A DNA stretch of 64,000 bases from Aulostomus chinensis (GCA_037954235.1 JBBMOA010000016.1:25528883-25592882), one strand, 5' to 3'. Shown: positions 44,701 to 59,700, counted from the first letter of the stretch. Notes: a model not told the origin generated them from the letters alone. Program-made: numbers and translations.

Positions 44701-47700
44701 AGCCATCTGACCCCCAGAAGGTTAATTCAGTGTATTAGTCTAATTGTCACGTCGGATATAAGAGCAGCATTTTGTTGGTTGGCCTCAGGCGATGTTTGTG
44801 AGAAAGATGGTGTGTGTGAGAGGAGCTGTGGGAGGCGTTGCTCCGACTGTTTATAGGGTTAAACCAAATGTAAACAGATGTGCTGTGTAATTAAGTTGCT
44901 GAGCAGGAGAGAAGGAGCTCCTCTCGCTGGAGGCCCCCCAACCCTGGGAACGTGTTGCTGCCGCCGCCACCGCCGCCAGAACCTCACCCTCTCCACAAAG
45001 CCCTGCTCCTTCAGCCGAGCTTCACTCAGCAGTGAGGTCTTCTCAGCCAGCTGGGCCTGCGGAGGAGACCAGGACAACACAGGTATGGAGGAGCAGTGAC
45101 CAACACACCTGCCAGCTCATGTTGAACAGGTTCACAGGGCTACTCTAAGCTGAAGTGATACCGGAACCAGTGACAGTGGAACCAGTGATACTGGAAGCAG
45201 GGATGCTGGAACCAGTGATACTGGAAGCAGGGATGCTGGAACCAGTGATACTGGAACCAGTGACAGTAGAACCAGTGATAGAGGAACCAGTGACAGTGGA
45301 ACCAGTGATACTGGAACCAGTGACAGTAGAACCAGTGATAGAGGAACCAGTGACAGTGGAACCAGTGATACTGGAAGCAGGGATGCTGGAACCAGTGATA
45401 CTGGAACCAGTGACAGTAGAACCAGTGACAGAGGAACCAGTGACAGTGGAACCAGTGATAGAGGAACCAGTGACAGTGGAACCAGTGACAGAGGAACCAG
45501 TGATAGAGGAACCTGTGACAGTAGAACCAGTGATACTGGAACCAGTGACAGTAGAACCAGTGATAGAGGAACCAGTGACAGTGGAACCAGTGATAGAGGA
45601 ACCAGTGATAGAGGAACCAGTGACAGTGGAACCAGTGACAGAGGAACCAGTGATAGAGGAACCTGTGACAGTGGAACCAGTGATAGAGGAACCAGTGACA
45701 GTGGAACCAGTGATAGAGGAACCTGTGACAGTGGAACCAGTGATAGAGGAACCTGTGACAGTGGAACCAGTGATAGAGGAACCTGTGACAGTGGAAGCTG
45801 GAACATACCTGGAGTTCTTCTGTGCTCATCTGTGTGAAAAAGAGGGAAAAGCTTGTTAGAAAATGACACGAAGCTCATTTGTGCCACTGTGGTTCCAGCA
45901 TAGTAGGACGTCCTGGTCTCAGCACCAGGACCATTGTGGAGGATGGTGTGAGGCCAGGAACGTCTTCACAACAGACAAGAGTGAGAGCAAGTTTCTCTTA
46001 TTAGTGTGTGAAACATGGAGGAGTGACTCTTCCTGCAGGCAGTGGCGCACAGCAGCTTCATCGTCATCATCAGACCGAGTGAAAGAATCGTGAATCAAAG
46101 AGTTGTTCACAAGCTCAGAACTCCAACGAGGATTTGAGCCAAACACACAGCGCCTCCAGGATGCATGACGGGTTCACCTTCAACCATCATCCTGCCTTCA
46201 GGTGAAGTACAGAAGTATGGCGTGTTTTTAAGAACTACATCTTCAGTACTCACAAGCAGCTTTGGGAAGTTTACATGTCTGATTGTCCACCTCTTCAATA
46301 GTACTGTAATACACATTCATCAGTACTATAATACACACTCATCAGTACTATAACATACAATCTCACCAGCTTTACCATTCATTTGAATATTCGGATCATG
46401 ACATCCTGACCAGACGGCTCATTGCCCAGGATTCATTAAATGTAATATTAACGTGTGGGCTCACCTTCAAGTCATTTCTCTCATAGATAACACGTGAAAC
46501 CCGCCTCACACCTCACCCGACACGCCCACTTTCAACCATATATGGTCAATGAAAAGCAGCTCATGAATGAGCGACACCAACAGGCTGATCAGTGGCTCGT
46601 CACGGTCGACCGCTGCAACAACTGATCACATGGCAGTATTCATGACAGTCTGGTGACATCACACCCTAACAATATGATGTCATCGATCAGTGGCGTCCTG
46701 ATAGGATTCAATAGAGACTTTGACAGGTAAACTGGCTGCATTGTGGTTACATGGGACTGAGGATGAGGAGGGCCCCCACTGTCTCTCTGGCTCTGTTTTC
46801 AGACTTTGCTGGCGTGGGGATTCTCGTGTAAGAGATGACGATGAGACACACTGCTGATGACGCAGGTGATGTCACAGCATCACGGCTGCTTCACTAACTT
46901 TTTAATGTTTCTCATTGCTAATAAGAAGAGAATCTGGAATCCATTCACCACCTCATCATCTGCCTCTCCTGCTGGTGCGCCTGGTTCAGAGTTCATGTCT
47001 CTCTTCTAGTTTGTTTTTAATATTCACGACTGTTGTGCACGCCAGTTTCAGGCACCATTTTGTACGTGATGAGACCGCTGGTCTTGAATCAGTAGTGTTG
47101 GGGGGGGGAGACATACTGACCCTGTGTCCAAATGACAAATGGATTGTGAGGCCCTTTGTAAGGCAAGACCTCCCTGAGCATAAACTCATACAATCCACCC
47201 ATGGAGCGATGAGCTCACCAGGGAAACATGCAACAGAGCGCGCAGCAGAATTCGATGTGTTTGTGTGTCTGGATGCGTGTAGAACGGCAGAGGAATCAGC
47301 GCAGGGATCTCGCTGCACCTCCACACCTGGGGAAAACATCTCCCTGGACTCCTTTTGTCCTACCTGGCTCCCTTCCAGTGTGTGAATGTCTTGCATGTGA
47401 GCATGGGTGTATAAATCCAAGGCCTTGAATCACCTCGTACAATAATAATTGAGAACAGGGACTGGGGCTGACTGCTGCCTGGCAATCGCCGTTTTCCGTG
47501 GAGAACATTCCTGAGTGATTCAAACAAGCTTCACAGCTTCCGGCGCGTTTTGGAGAGCGGCCACACGACCAGAGAGGCTGATCAGAGCAAAGTATGGAAG
47601 CAAATTGTTCCTAAGTGCGACGGAATCCTTCAATTGAGAAGCAAGTTAAAGGAAAATACAACTGATAACTTCTGAGTCTGCTGGGCTGAGCGTGAACTTT

Positions 47701-50700
47701 CAGGACCAAAAGGCCCCTGGGTGAAGCTCACGGCGAGCAGTGCTAAAGCTGTCATCAGCCTTTACCTGAGGGGCATTAAAAGAGTGACTTATACAGCCAT
47801 TGTGATGCCTCGTCTGGGTTTCACAGAATCACCACATTAAATTTAACCCTCCAGTCTGCTGTATATTCACTTCAGCAGTGACAGGTTTGCATTTCCACAT
47901 GACCTGGGAGGGAGAATGTCTCCGCACATCCCCCAGGTGTGACATCCACCCCCACATGTCTAACGTGCGGCTCAGGAACGCTGGTACCTCAGACGTGCCA
48001 TGGCTCCTCGCTTGCAGCTCCTCCAGTTCTTTCTGAACCTGCCACACTCGGCCTCCCATCTCCTCCTCTCGACTCTGAGGAAAGTAGCAATGGCTGACTC
48101 ATTTCCTGTGTTTCATCTCAGCATCACAACTCAAGTATGTCAGACAAATCTGCTTTAATCCAGACCTCCCGCCCTTAATCACGTTCGGAGACACTGGCTG
48201 GTATGAAGGATAGACTCATGGCGTCTGACAGGTGGGATCAATGAATTAGGAACGACTGAAGGAAGGAGGCTTGCAGCTCACGCAGTGACAGCTTGTGACT
48301 GCTGGGTAGAGCTGATGGCTTGGATATGTTTGTGATTCATCATCATGCGCTACCTGGATAACCTGTTCATATTTCTGAACAGTTCTGTGCAAATCGTCAT
48401 CCCTCTGGGCGACCAGCTTCTGCAGCTGGATGGTTTCTTCTCGATGGCTACTGAGGAGCTCTGCCTCCACGCTCTGGGCCTTCGCTGTGAAAGGAGAAGC
48501 CAGAGTTGGCACACAAAATGACAAACTTCATACCCTGCAACATTCACTCACATCCCATATGGAATGTATCATGACCCAACCTCAGAGGAAACCAGGAAAC
48601 AAGGCCGTTCCAAAGGCAATGATCCCGTCATTTCCCCCCAGTGTTAAGATAAACTAGAATTTCGCCTCACGGTGGCACGCCGAGTTACTCTCCCCATGCA
48701 CGTCTGTCCTGAATCCAACATACGTGGAGTGAAGGCAGTGCAGGACACAGAGGGAACCCTGTTCCTGTGTTAGGGCCAGATAAGTGTCATTGCACGGCAC
48801 TATGATGTCACAGTGACCTAGCGGATATAAAATGGCATCACGTCATCATTTTACCCTTTGAGAAATTTGGGGGAAATTTTGTCACAACCAGCATATGAAG
48901 TCTTATTGCCAAAAATGTGTTTGTGAGGGGGGAAAAAAAATCCCCTTCGATGGGTAAAATCCCTTCATCAGCGTGTCAAAGCAGACTCAAGATACGGTTA
49001 ACAGGAAGGAGAAGGAATAAAACCAACGCTTTCTCTCCTGCTCGCTGCTACGACTGCACATGACATCACCCTCACGGCGTCGCTGCTGGGCTAAAACACG
49101 AGACGACTATGTGCTGCTATGGTGACACCTCAACACAATGAAAGGTGTTTATCCCAATCACTAATCAGTTAAAGCTCCAGTGCAGCACTTTTGTCTCCAC
49201 CTTCTGGCAGTGACAAGAATTACACGCAGCTACTGACACGCCTCCCTTCCTCCTCTGCTGCGGCTGCCGCCTGCTACTTGTTGAGGCTGTAAACAAGGTC
49301 ACACTTGGTCTGACCGCATTTGGAGCGGCGCTGCACCATCGTAGAATTTCGAATTTAAGTGTAAACACGAGTGCAAATCAGTTTTCCTCCGACTCACCGA
49401 TGGTTTCCTTCACTGCTGCATCGATCTCCTTCTCTTTCAAAGCCATCTGAGTGTTGATCTCCCTCATCAGCTGCTTGATAGCAGAGTTGTGCTTCATTTC
49501 ACAATCTTCCAACTCTGATCTGTTGAAGAGATGCTAAAGTTAACATGGACAGCGCGGCAACATGCAGGCAGAAAGGTCATTCTGACATTTCCAACTTACT
49601 TGAGTCTTTTCTCATGCTCCTCCAGCAGCTCTTTCTTCATGTACTCCAGGTCCTGTTCATGCTCTTTCCTCAGTAATCGCATGTCTTTCTGTAACCTGGT
49701 GAAGTCTTTCTGGATCTTCTCCTTCTCATTCTTCATCTGACTCAGTTTGGTGTTTAGAGCCTCGGCAGAATCACCGTCCACCTCCTGCACCAACGAGTGG
49801 TTTTCCATGTCGTTGTCCAAGATGTTCTTCGTTTGCTGAACACTGCTACACTCCAGCTTCCTCTCATCCACACATCCAGGCGGAGTCTGCTGATGAGCAG
49901 CCTTCTCTCCCAGTTCCTCTCTCAGATGACTGATTTCTTCGAGAAGTTTTCCATTTTGCTGTTCTGTTTCTAAAAGCTTTGACTCAAGTTCTTGAAGCAC
50001 CTTCGTTTCTTTAAGCGCCTCTGGATGTCGCGAATCTCTCTGAAGTGACGTCAGCTTCTCTTCATACGCATTCTTCAGTTCGTCCAAAGACTTTTCTTTC
50101 GTCAGCCTCTCATGGCTCAGAATCTGCTCAACTTGGTTCTTCTGCTCCTCTCTGAGCTTTACAAGAGCTTCTTCAAGTGATTTCTGTTTCTCCTCTAACG
50201 TTTCTGCGTGCTCTCTGCTGGATTTTTCATTTCTGGTGATCTCTTCCAAGCTAGCCTGAAGACTGTGGATCAGCTGATCTTTTTCCTCCAGTTGTGAGGT
50301 GAGTTGTTTTTTGATCTGACTGATTTTCTGCTCAGCTTTCTTCTTCAGCTCCGATATTTTCCGAGCACTCTCAGCAGATAACCTCTCCTCGGTTTCCTTC
50401 AGGTTCTCCTCTTTGTTCTTAATCATCTCATTTTTCAACCTTTCAAATTCTTCTCGCTGACGTTGAAGCTCGTCTCTACACTTCTGGTTGTCTTCCTCAA
50501 GATGGCGCAGTGTCTCCCTCATCTCCTGCTCCTGGCTACCGTTCTGTGTGCACTGCATCTGACTCTGCTGCAGCTTTTCCACCAACTCTCTCTTCTCGCT
50601 CTCCCTGATGCTGAGTTGCTGTGTGAGGTCAGACTCCAGCTGCTCGCGCTCTTTAGTCTTTAAGGCTAGCTGTTCCTGAAGCTCATCCAGTCGCCTGCTG

Positions 50701-53700
50701 CAACTCTGGAGCTCCTCGGTAAGGCCACTGACCGTCTGCTCCTTCTCACTCAACACTTGGTCCATCTCAGACTTGCTGATGGACTGATTGTCAAAACTGG
50801 CTGTCAGCCTTTGCAAAGCTTCTGTCTTTTCAGAAAGTTCTCGCTCCAGGTCTTGGAGCCTGGTCTGCAGAGATGCAATAGTGTTGTCATTCTCACTCAG
50901 ACTGATCCTGAGTGCGTCCGCCTGCTCCAGAGCAGACACTCGCTCCTGCTTTAGTCTCTCAATGGTCTTTGCCACTTCAGCAACAGCTTGCTGCCTCTCC
51001 TCTTCGTGCTGCTGCTTCAGCTGACTTATGGCTTCCTCCTTCGTCTTTATGCTACTTCCTAGCTGGTTTTTCAAGTCACTGATGATGCTTTCCAAGTTAC
51101 TGATTTGTGACTCGTTTGTTTTCACACTGACTGACATGACTCTGTTTGCTTCACTCAGCTCCTCTACCTTCTGAGCTTTTTCACTGAGGGACAGAGACTG
51201 GTTGTCCTTCTCATGTGTTAAGGCTTTGATATGCTCCACGTGAGCATTTACCTGAGCTGTCATCTCTTCTAATGAAATGCATAGATTGTTATTCTCCTCT
51301 CTCTGCAGCCGGAGATCCTCCTCTAAAGTGCAAATTCTATCAACTTTACTACGGACACTGTTTTTCAGATGCCCCATCTTTTCCTGACTACTCAACAGTC
51401 TATTGTTCAGCTCTAGAATCCTACATTCAAGTCTTTGACAAAGCTCAGAAGAGCCCCACTCCACTTTAGTCTCTACCTCCTTACAGTAATGTTCCATTTG
51501 GTTGCTGATCATAATTAATCGCTGCTGGAACTCGGCTTCCTTGGCTTGTAGCTGAATGGCAGCTTCCTCGGATTTATTCTGCAAGTCCTCACATTCCTTA
51601 CTTGTGGAACCCTCCATCTCTCGAAGCTGCTTCTCTGTTTCCTCCACCTTATCTGACAGTGTCTTTAACTTCTTTCTGCTCTCTTCCTCGTTCATGTTCA
51701 GCTTGTCCTGGAGGGAGTTCCTCTCGTTCAGAGCCTGGCTAAGGTTCCTCTCCACTGACTCCATCTGCTCTTTGAGCAACGCTTCACCCTGAGACAAACT
51801 TTCAAGCTTAACTGCTGCTTCATGAAGCTCTTCTTTCAGCTTCTGCACAGTGGTTTCCCGAATGGCTAGCTCCTCTTTCAAATCCTTTATTGCTGTTGAT
51901 GCTTGCTCATTCTCCTCTTTGCTCCTACTAAGATGCAGAGACATTTCTTCCAGTTCATGCGCCTTCTCCTGCAGTGTCTGCGAGTGTTTCTCTGTTAGTT
52001 CTTCCTCATGCTGTTCCAACTTCTCCTGCCAACGACGCTCCAGCTCCTCAACCTCTCGCTTATGGTTATCCTGATGTTTCTCCAGTTCCTGCTTATGGTT
52101 CGCTTGCAGCTCTGACATTGCACTGTTGAGGCCTTGGGAGCTTTTTTGGGCCATCTCTAAAATTTTCTCTTGAACTTGTTGCTCTTTCTGTTGAAGCTCT
52201 GTCTCCTTCTTTGCAAGTTCCTTCTTCATGGACTCTTCGTTCTGCTGCAGCTTTTTCTTGAAATTCTCCTGCATTTCTTTGGCCCTCTGTTTGAACTTTT
52301 CCATCTTTGTCTCCTGACTTTTCAGCTTGGTTTCCATCTCAGTGACAGTGTTTTTCATCTTCTTCTCATGGGCAGCTTTTTCCTCTTCCAGCTGTTTCTG
52401 GAGGTGTGTTTTCTCTTGCTGCTTAGAGCCGATTTCAGCAGCGTACGACTTCTGCTGCTCTGTGAGCTCCTTTTTGGTCTGTTGTAATTGCTGCTCTGAT
52501 TCTTGAAGCAATGATTCTTTTTGTTGACAATCCTTCTTTGCTTCTTCCAACTGATGCTGCAAACCTCTCAAGTCTTTCTTACACTGAACAAGCTCATCTG
52601 AGATGTTACCCAACTGTTCTTTAGCTTCCTTCAGGCTTGCATGTTCCAACTGGAGTTGTGATAAACACTGCTGGACTTCCTCCAATTCCTTAACCTTGAC
52701 ATTTATCTCTTGGACAGTGGAATGTGATTGCTCTAGTAGGGTTTTTTCTCCAAGGACGAGACCTTCTATTTCCTTTTCTTTTTCCCTCAAAACAATCCTC
52801 AACGCATTGAGTTCCTCCTTCAGAGTTTTCTCCATCCCTCCGAATGACTGTTCATACTCCTGCTTGATATTTGTGATCTCTGCATCATGCTTTACCATCT
52901 GATCCCGCTGAGCATCCTGCACCGCCACCAGCTTCTCTTCCAGGAGCTGTTTAGTCTTCAGAACCTCAGAGAGTTCAGAGGAAAGGGCCTCTTGCTCTGC
53001 CTGCTTCGCATCCAATTTTTCCAAAGTTTTCTGGTTCATCTCTTCAACGTGTGCTTGAAACTGCTGCTCTTTATCTCTCAGAAGTGTTTCCAGTTCAGCT
53101 CTGTGCTTTTCTTTGAGTTCTTCCAGAGCGTCATGCTGCTTGGTTAATGTGTCCGTGTGCTTTTCCAGTTGTGCCTGGTGCTTTTCCTCTAATGCAGATA
53201 TTTGCTCTTTGTGTTTATCCTTCAGTTCATCCAGCTGGCAGGTGATCTCATGGGACACCACAGATCCATCCTGGGGGATCTTCTCCAGGGAACTCTCCAG
53301 CTCCAGAATTCTCTGCAATCATGAGGTGATTAGGTTACCTGATGAAGTGTTTAAAATTCCAGTTAATCATTTCATATAATGAGACAATTGTAAAAATTAA
53401 TGAGTCATCAAGAAGATCATTTCAAATGATAAACACTGTTGTGAACAGCACTGTTTAGACTTGCAGTTTGTGTACTAATTACTACCATAATCCTCAAAGC
53501 TCCCGGGGTTTCGAGGGACAGCCCTAATTAGTACTACAACATTCAGTACTGCAACTGACTCACAGTTCTTGCAGCTTCCAGATCCTGCTGAATCTCTTTC
53601 ACTTTACTCTCAGCTTCCGTAGCCACAGCCGTCTTCTGTAGCTCAACATCCTCCAGAGCCAGGGAGGCCTGCTGGTCTCGCTCCTTGGCTTGCTGAGCAA

Positions 53701-56700
53701 ACTCCTCTTTGCATTGCTCCTGAACACACAGGAAACAGCAGCAGGCACCGTTCACCACCCACTGTGTTTGATTTGTCGTGAAACATGTTAAATACTACGA
53801 GAGCTACAGGCCCCTACCACAGCTTGGCTGATTCTGCCATTTATCTCCTCTTCTTTAGCAGCCAGAGCTTCACTGTGGACTTTTTCCATATTTGCCACCA
53901 TCTCTTCAGATGATTTCTAACAATAACAATCAGAATGAAAATAAAAAAGGATTATTGTACTAAACAAAATCGTACTGACTAAATAAGGCGCGTGCTTCCT
54001 TCCAGTAACATCCTCCTAAAACAAACACACCCAAAAGGAGCTAAATAACAGCACAGTATCAGTTTCTGAAAATACATGAACAATGTCTCAAGACGTCATG
54101 TCCTGACCTTCATGATGGTGACAACTTCCTGTTTGACTCGTGTGAGTTCCTGTTGCAAACTCTTCCTCTCCTCTTCACTGGCCCTCTCCACTTCTTTCAC
54201 TTGCTCCTCCATCTGAACCTGCAGCTGCTTCCGGGCCTCCTCCGCCCTCTGGGCTGCACCTAAAGCCCGTTCAAGCTCTTCAAATGCTACGAAGAAGCAG
54301 GAAAATCACACAGATCAGCAACTTGCTTCCCTTGCAGTCACAGAGATCAATTCCACTCACCTGATTTCTCAGCCTTTTCTTTCTGGTCCTGCAACTCTTC
54401 TCTCTGGGCGGTGGCCAGCTGCAGTCTGGACCGGAGCTGTGCGATCTCCTCTTCTTTCATTTCCAGAGTCTCATGCATCTGGCGCTTTGTCTCTGCAATG
54501 ACCATCCCCTGGACGCCAGCAGCCCACGGCACAAAAACAAGCTTTAATGAGCAAACCAATTCAAACTGATGTTGCCTTCATTGGTGTTCTCAGTAATTCA
54601 CCCAACAAATCCATCTGTGTGTGTGTGTGTGTGTGTGTAATGTTCCAGGTGGTTGCTATGTCTAAGAAAGAGATCTTGTGGCTGCTGTCTGTCCAGCAGA
54701 TATGGGGTCAAAGTTTAAGAGAAACAATATGGGACTTGAAGGCATCGGACTTGAAGGCCTGTGAGTGAAACCATGACCACTTTAGAGATAAAACTGATTT
54801 GCAATCAAGATGAGAGTGCAGCTTCAAAAGCGTTTCTCTCACCTTGTCCTGCTCCAGCTGCTCGATAAGGTTCTTGGCATCGCGCAACTGAGTGATCAGC
54901 TTCGTCTTCTCTGTCGTGTGCAGCTCCTACAGACACAAGTTTGGTCAAAATTACAAATGGAAAAAGTCTGATATGTATACACGTGAATGCGTTTATTTTT
55001 AAATTTTGGACTCAAATGTAAGTGTTGCTCAGATGGCTTCAACATCGGATGCTCGGTGCACCACCCAGGATGCCTCACCCACAAGACAAATAAGCAGAGT
55101 GTGTACACAGACCCAGCTAAACCAACAAGTCGACCCAAATTACAGCCCAGTTCAGAAGCGGTGGCGTGTGGTAGCGACGTCTCTGTGGCACCGCTGTATA
55201 ACCAGCGCTTACAGAGCAGGACATGCAAGGCTGAATCCATTTCTCAGCTGATTGTTCTCAGTGTGCAACGAGGCACGAGGAGACACTTGAGGAGACACTT
55301 GAGGAGGTTTTAAATCACTGGGCAGGAAAGCAGATGGTTCATTTTGTGCTTTACTTAATCAGCCAGACATGAAAGCTTATTCACCTTCAGCGCTGGGGGG
55401 TTTCTAGGATGTTTTTATGGTTCTGTCACCTTGTGAGTGTGTGATTTTCTTGGTTTTCACGTGAGTTCACAAATTCCAATCATTTATAACTGATATTGAA
55501 AGAAAATTTGGAACCTGATCTGTAAATGATATGAAATATTTCAAATGTTAATCCAAATATACAAAAAAAAAATCCACTACATAAAACCACATACCAGAAC
55601 CTAAACTGTCTCTGGAATCACTGTCAGCCTGTTTTATCTCCACTTAACATGAGCAGTGACAGCTGGGAGAGGCAGGACAGAGGGAGGACGAGCTGCTGCA
55701 TTCAAACCCAGACCTCCACGCAGGAGGTGGGCTCAGCCAGTTAAGCTGCTGGGGCACTGCGATAAAATGATACACAACAAAACCAGACACTTTTTCACTG
55801 TGACTGAGGCGGCATCAACGTGGTGGAGGGGTCAAAATGGCAACCTCAGAGGTGAAGCTCATCTCAACATGATTTGAGAAGATCGGCTCTCGGACACGCA
55901 GAGACGGAAGCCTCCCCTCCTCCACGAGGCTGAGGATGAGCGCAGCCCAGCAGCTCCACGATCCCTTCAGGCTGCCTTGGAGGGATAAATGCTGGTTAAC
56001 CTTTGCTTTTCCTGACACAGGAAAGTCCCCTTTCCCAAACTTAGCGACAGTTATTATGGCAATAAATGAAAGTGAGTGGAGCCACATTCCGGCACAGACG
56101 TTCCCTTTTCACAGACTCTCCATCAAAACATCTGCTATTTGTTATCAGAGGGTGAAAAACATCAGAGCAACAGGCGGAAATGTAAAGGAGTCAATCATGC
56201 CACTGAAGCCAAATGTCATCAAGTGTAAGAAAACAAGGAAGCAGACATGTCACCGTGACATGAGCCCGCTGGAGCTCTGCCAGAGACGCACTGGGAGATG
56301 TCCAGACTCCACCTGAACCACAGACATTCACTGACTCAACCTAATGATGCAGTCACATTCGCACAGGAATACGAGGCAGCGAGCCATTAATTCCACTGAG
56401 CTGACCTGATATGTGACTCGCTGCCCCGAGTTTTAAATAAACCTCTTTATAATTACAGTTTCCCGCCACATCCATGTCTGGTGAGTGTCTCTCCACCAAA
56501 CTGCTCTCAGCTCTAGCAGTGGTATGTGATGTATATACCAGGACAGCAGCATCTACGTAACTGACAGAAGAAGAGAGCATTCCAAGTGTGAGTCCTGTCT
56601 GGTGTCAGTGACGTTATAGAGTCGTGATCCACCTTCATCTTCTCCAGCTCCTGCAGTCTCTCCTGCAGCTGCAGCTGCAGCGTTTCGTTCTCGGTGCACA

Positions 56701-59700
56701 GCTGGGCGCTGCGCTCCTTGTGTGTCCGCATCACGTCTTTGCACTTGTTCAGAATATTTTCCTGCCTCTTCACTCTCTTCTGCAGAGCCTCCACAAGTTT
56801 ACTTGGATCACTGTTGCCCTCTTCTGTCCAGATATCAAAACAAGGTAGTGAAAAAGTTACATGTGCACTGCTTACACGCCTGCACAGCGTACAAATGTTT
56901 CTTAAATTAATACATTAACAGAACAATGATGCTTACCCTCGGTGACTTCAGGCTCTACACCTCCATCCTTCGATGGACTGACTGATACTGAACCAGCAGC
57001 GTCTTCAGATGTGGACGCGCCTCCCTCTGGTGGTGCAGCGCCATCAGAGACCCCTTTGACTCGCTTCTTCAACAGAGCAACCTGTAGGAAACGGCAAAAC
57101 TCAGCTAGTACAAAGACGACACTGCAGCATTTCAGTGTAGGGTGGCTGAATGATTCAGTGCAGTTTTCATGGTCAAACACAAATCTTTGCAGCTGAAGAA
57201 GACAAGGCTCTGGAGGAAGCGTAATGGAGGGGTTGCTGGTTTGATCCCCGCTTCCTTCAGAGACCACGTCAAAGTGAGCAAGAAACCCCATTGTTCCCGA
57301 TGGGAGGGTTGGTACCTTGCACTGCAGCTTCCATCATCAGTGTGTGTGAGAATGAGGCAACATGGGGAAGAGCTGTGAGTGACATCAATGGAGAAATAGA
57401 AATGGAGCCCAAATGGCCACGTGAGCGCAGGTCTGGAGACTCTCACCTGCGTCTGGAGGACGGTGATCATCTGGTCTTTCTCCTCCAGCGCAGCATCAAA
57501 CTCATCCTGAAGGTGTTTCTTGGCCTGCTGGTCCATTTGCAGCTCCTGGAGAGCATCGATATCAAAATATCATCATAATCTTGTGTTTTCAAGAACACGA
57601 TATCCTACGACACCCCACCACAACAACATCAGAGAGATGAGATATCGATCTGGAGAGACAACACCGCCGCCACTGCTGCTGTACCTCTCGTAGTTCTCCT
57701 ATCCTGCGCAGGGCTTTATCTTGACTCTGACTGAGGATGGCCTGCAGGAAGGAAAACAGACATGAACTCAGACTCAGTTCAGCCACTGAAACCACTGATG
57801 AGAAAACTCCAGTAAAGTAAACTTGCCAAGAGAGAAAGTACCTGTGTTTTTTCTTTGTCTCGATGTACTGTCCGATACGCAGTGACCAGCTGCACGGTGC
57901 AGAAGTGGAGGTAAGTCACGGCTTAAAGCACTGAACAGTTGAGAACCGTCGTGTGTTCCTCTCACCTCGGAGTACTTGGCCCTGTACTTGCCCAGGCTCC
58001 TCTCCACTCTCAACAATCGGTGTAACAGTTGCTCCTTGGAGAGAGAATCTGCATTTCCTGGTGTCTCCTCAGCCTCGCTCTCAATATCTGACGGGGGGTC
58101 AAATGTGGGGGCGCCTGTAGCCTCGCTCTCCCCTAAAGGTGTCAGGGAGTCACGCGATGAGCTTCGAACCAGGCTTTCTTTAGAGGGAGAGCGGAACAAG
58201 CTTTCTGCCCGACTGGCGCCTCCACGAATTAAGGACTCCATTGAGGGGACTTTCAGCTGCAGTTTTTGGGCAAAAGACTGCGGATCCTCTCTCTGTTGCA
58301 AAGTTACACAACCGGCATTAAAACTTAATTTTATTTAAAAAAAAAAAAAAAAAAAAAGAGAGAGAGAAACTGACTGCTAGGAATAATGTGAAGACAAAGG
58401 GTATTAACACACTTGAGGAGAAGCACTTCCATCCCCGTTGATGCTGCCTCTGGGAGACCTGGAGGGCCCTTTAGAGGCCCCCTGCAGGAAACAAAGACAT
58501 CATTACTGAAAGGAAACCTGAGCCAGTGAAGGCGTCCGGGGCCAGTTAGTCATCCACACCCAGCGTGGCTCTCCCTGATTACTCTGGAGGGAGCAATATT
58601 AGTATTGCTGGGAGCAATGCAGGGGCAGTGGGTACCCACATGCAACTTGGAAAAAACAGAGGGGTTAAATACAAAGAAGGCATCTCTACAGTACATCAAA
58701 CAAAAAAGGGTTAAACTCTACAGAACAGCCATGAGGTCAGAACAGACAGTAACATTCGAGTGGGAGAGCCGGCATTTGAATTAAAGACACTTGGAAGTGC
58801 AGCTGTATTAAAAGAGTCGCAACTGACGTGAGTGAAGACTTGGCAGCTTAGCTGGTTTAGTTGACTTGTTAGCAGCAGGATCAGAGGAAGCAAACGTTCT
58901 CCTCACTCGTCCAGCTACCTCTCCCTCGGACTACTTTATCTCCTCCAAGATGCAGGGCAGTCTCACTTGTGGGTCAATTCCAGGTTTTAAGCGGTGTCGC
59001 AGTTAGCGATTCTCTCTTTTCTACAAAATAAACTACAATGCACATGATGCTTTGCACCAACGGCCATTCAAGTCCTTTTTGAGTGGCGTGCTGATGTTTC
59101 TAAAATTCAAACAATCCCATGTATTACCACGTCACTGGGTTTGGGGACAATGTGATTCTGTCTTGAGCCATTATTTCACAGGTTTCAGTCCTTATCTAAT
59201 TCAGCGCGTTGCCCCACTGTTGCTACTCAGCAGAACTGAGGGCCTCTGAGTTTGCACGTCCTGCCAAAACACTTCCAACGTTGATTCTCACAGACAACAA
59301 ATGACTCTCAACTCAGGTGAGCTCTGAAACATCGTCTGATTCACTATCTGATCGAACGCCAGCACAGAACAACTTTGAAAAGGTCAAAGTTGCTTGAGTT
59401 GTTTCCCCAAAACAAAGAGTAGAAACCAACACAATGAATGAACTGATACTTTGATCAGATAGAGCTGGAAACATGAATAGACTCCATGAGCTGAGGAACT
59501 GGAGGCTAATCACCACACAGAGGCACGATAGTGAGGCTAATTGGATCTGCCCGCAGCAGCACCAGCGCTCACTCATCACGGATCACAACAGAGGAAACCA
59601 ACCACAGGAAAAACCTGCTGCCGCTTCAATCCCATTAGCGAAGAGATGTAAGATAAATGCTCACACAAGCACCATCATTATACGCCACTCTTATCACTTA

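Noticed and set aside
45140..45887. Long ORFs of 229-251 codons on both strands encoding pentapeptide repeats
   Set aside because: They are produced by the 15-bp minisatellite within GOLGA4 intron 19; the conserved exons on both sides splice around it. Kept only as an intron-retention possibility.
46915..47385. 156-codon plus-strand ORF antisense to GOLGA4 intron 18
   Set aside because: No domain or family resemblance, so not supportable as a gene.
50463..53379. Several plus-strand ORFs of 60-105 codons, some Leu/Phe-rich and membrane-like
   Set aside because: They are antisense shadows of the GOLGA4 coiled-coil exon, where Glu/Lys codons read as Leu/Phe/Ser on the other strand.
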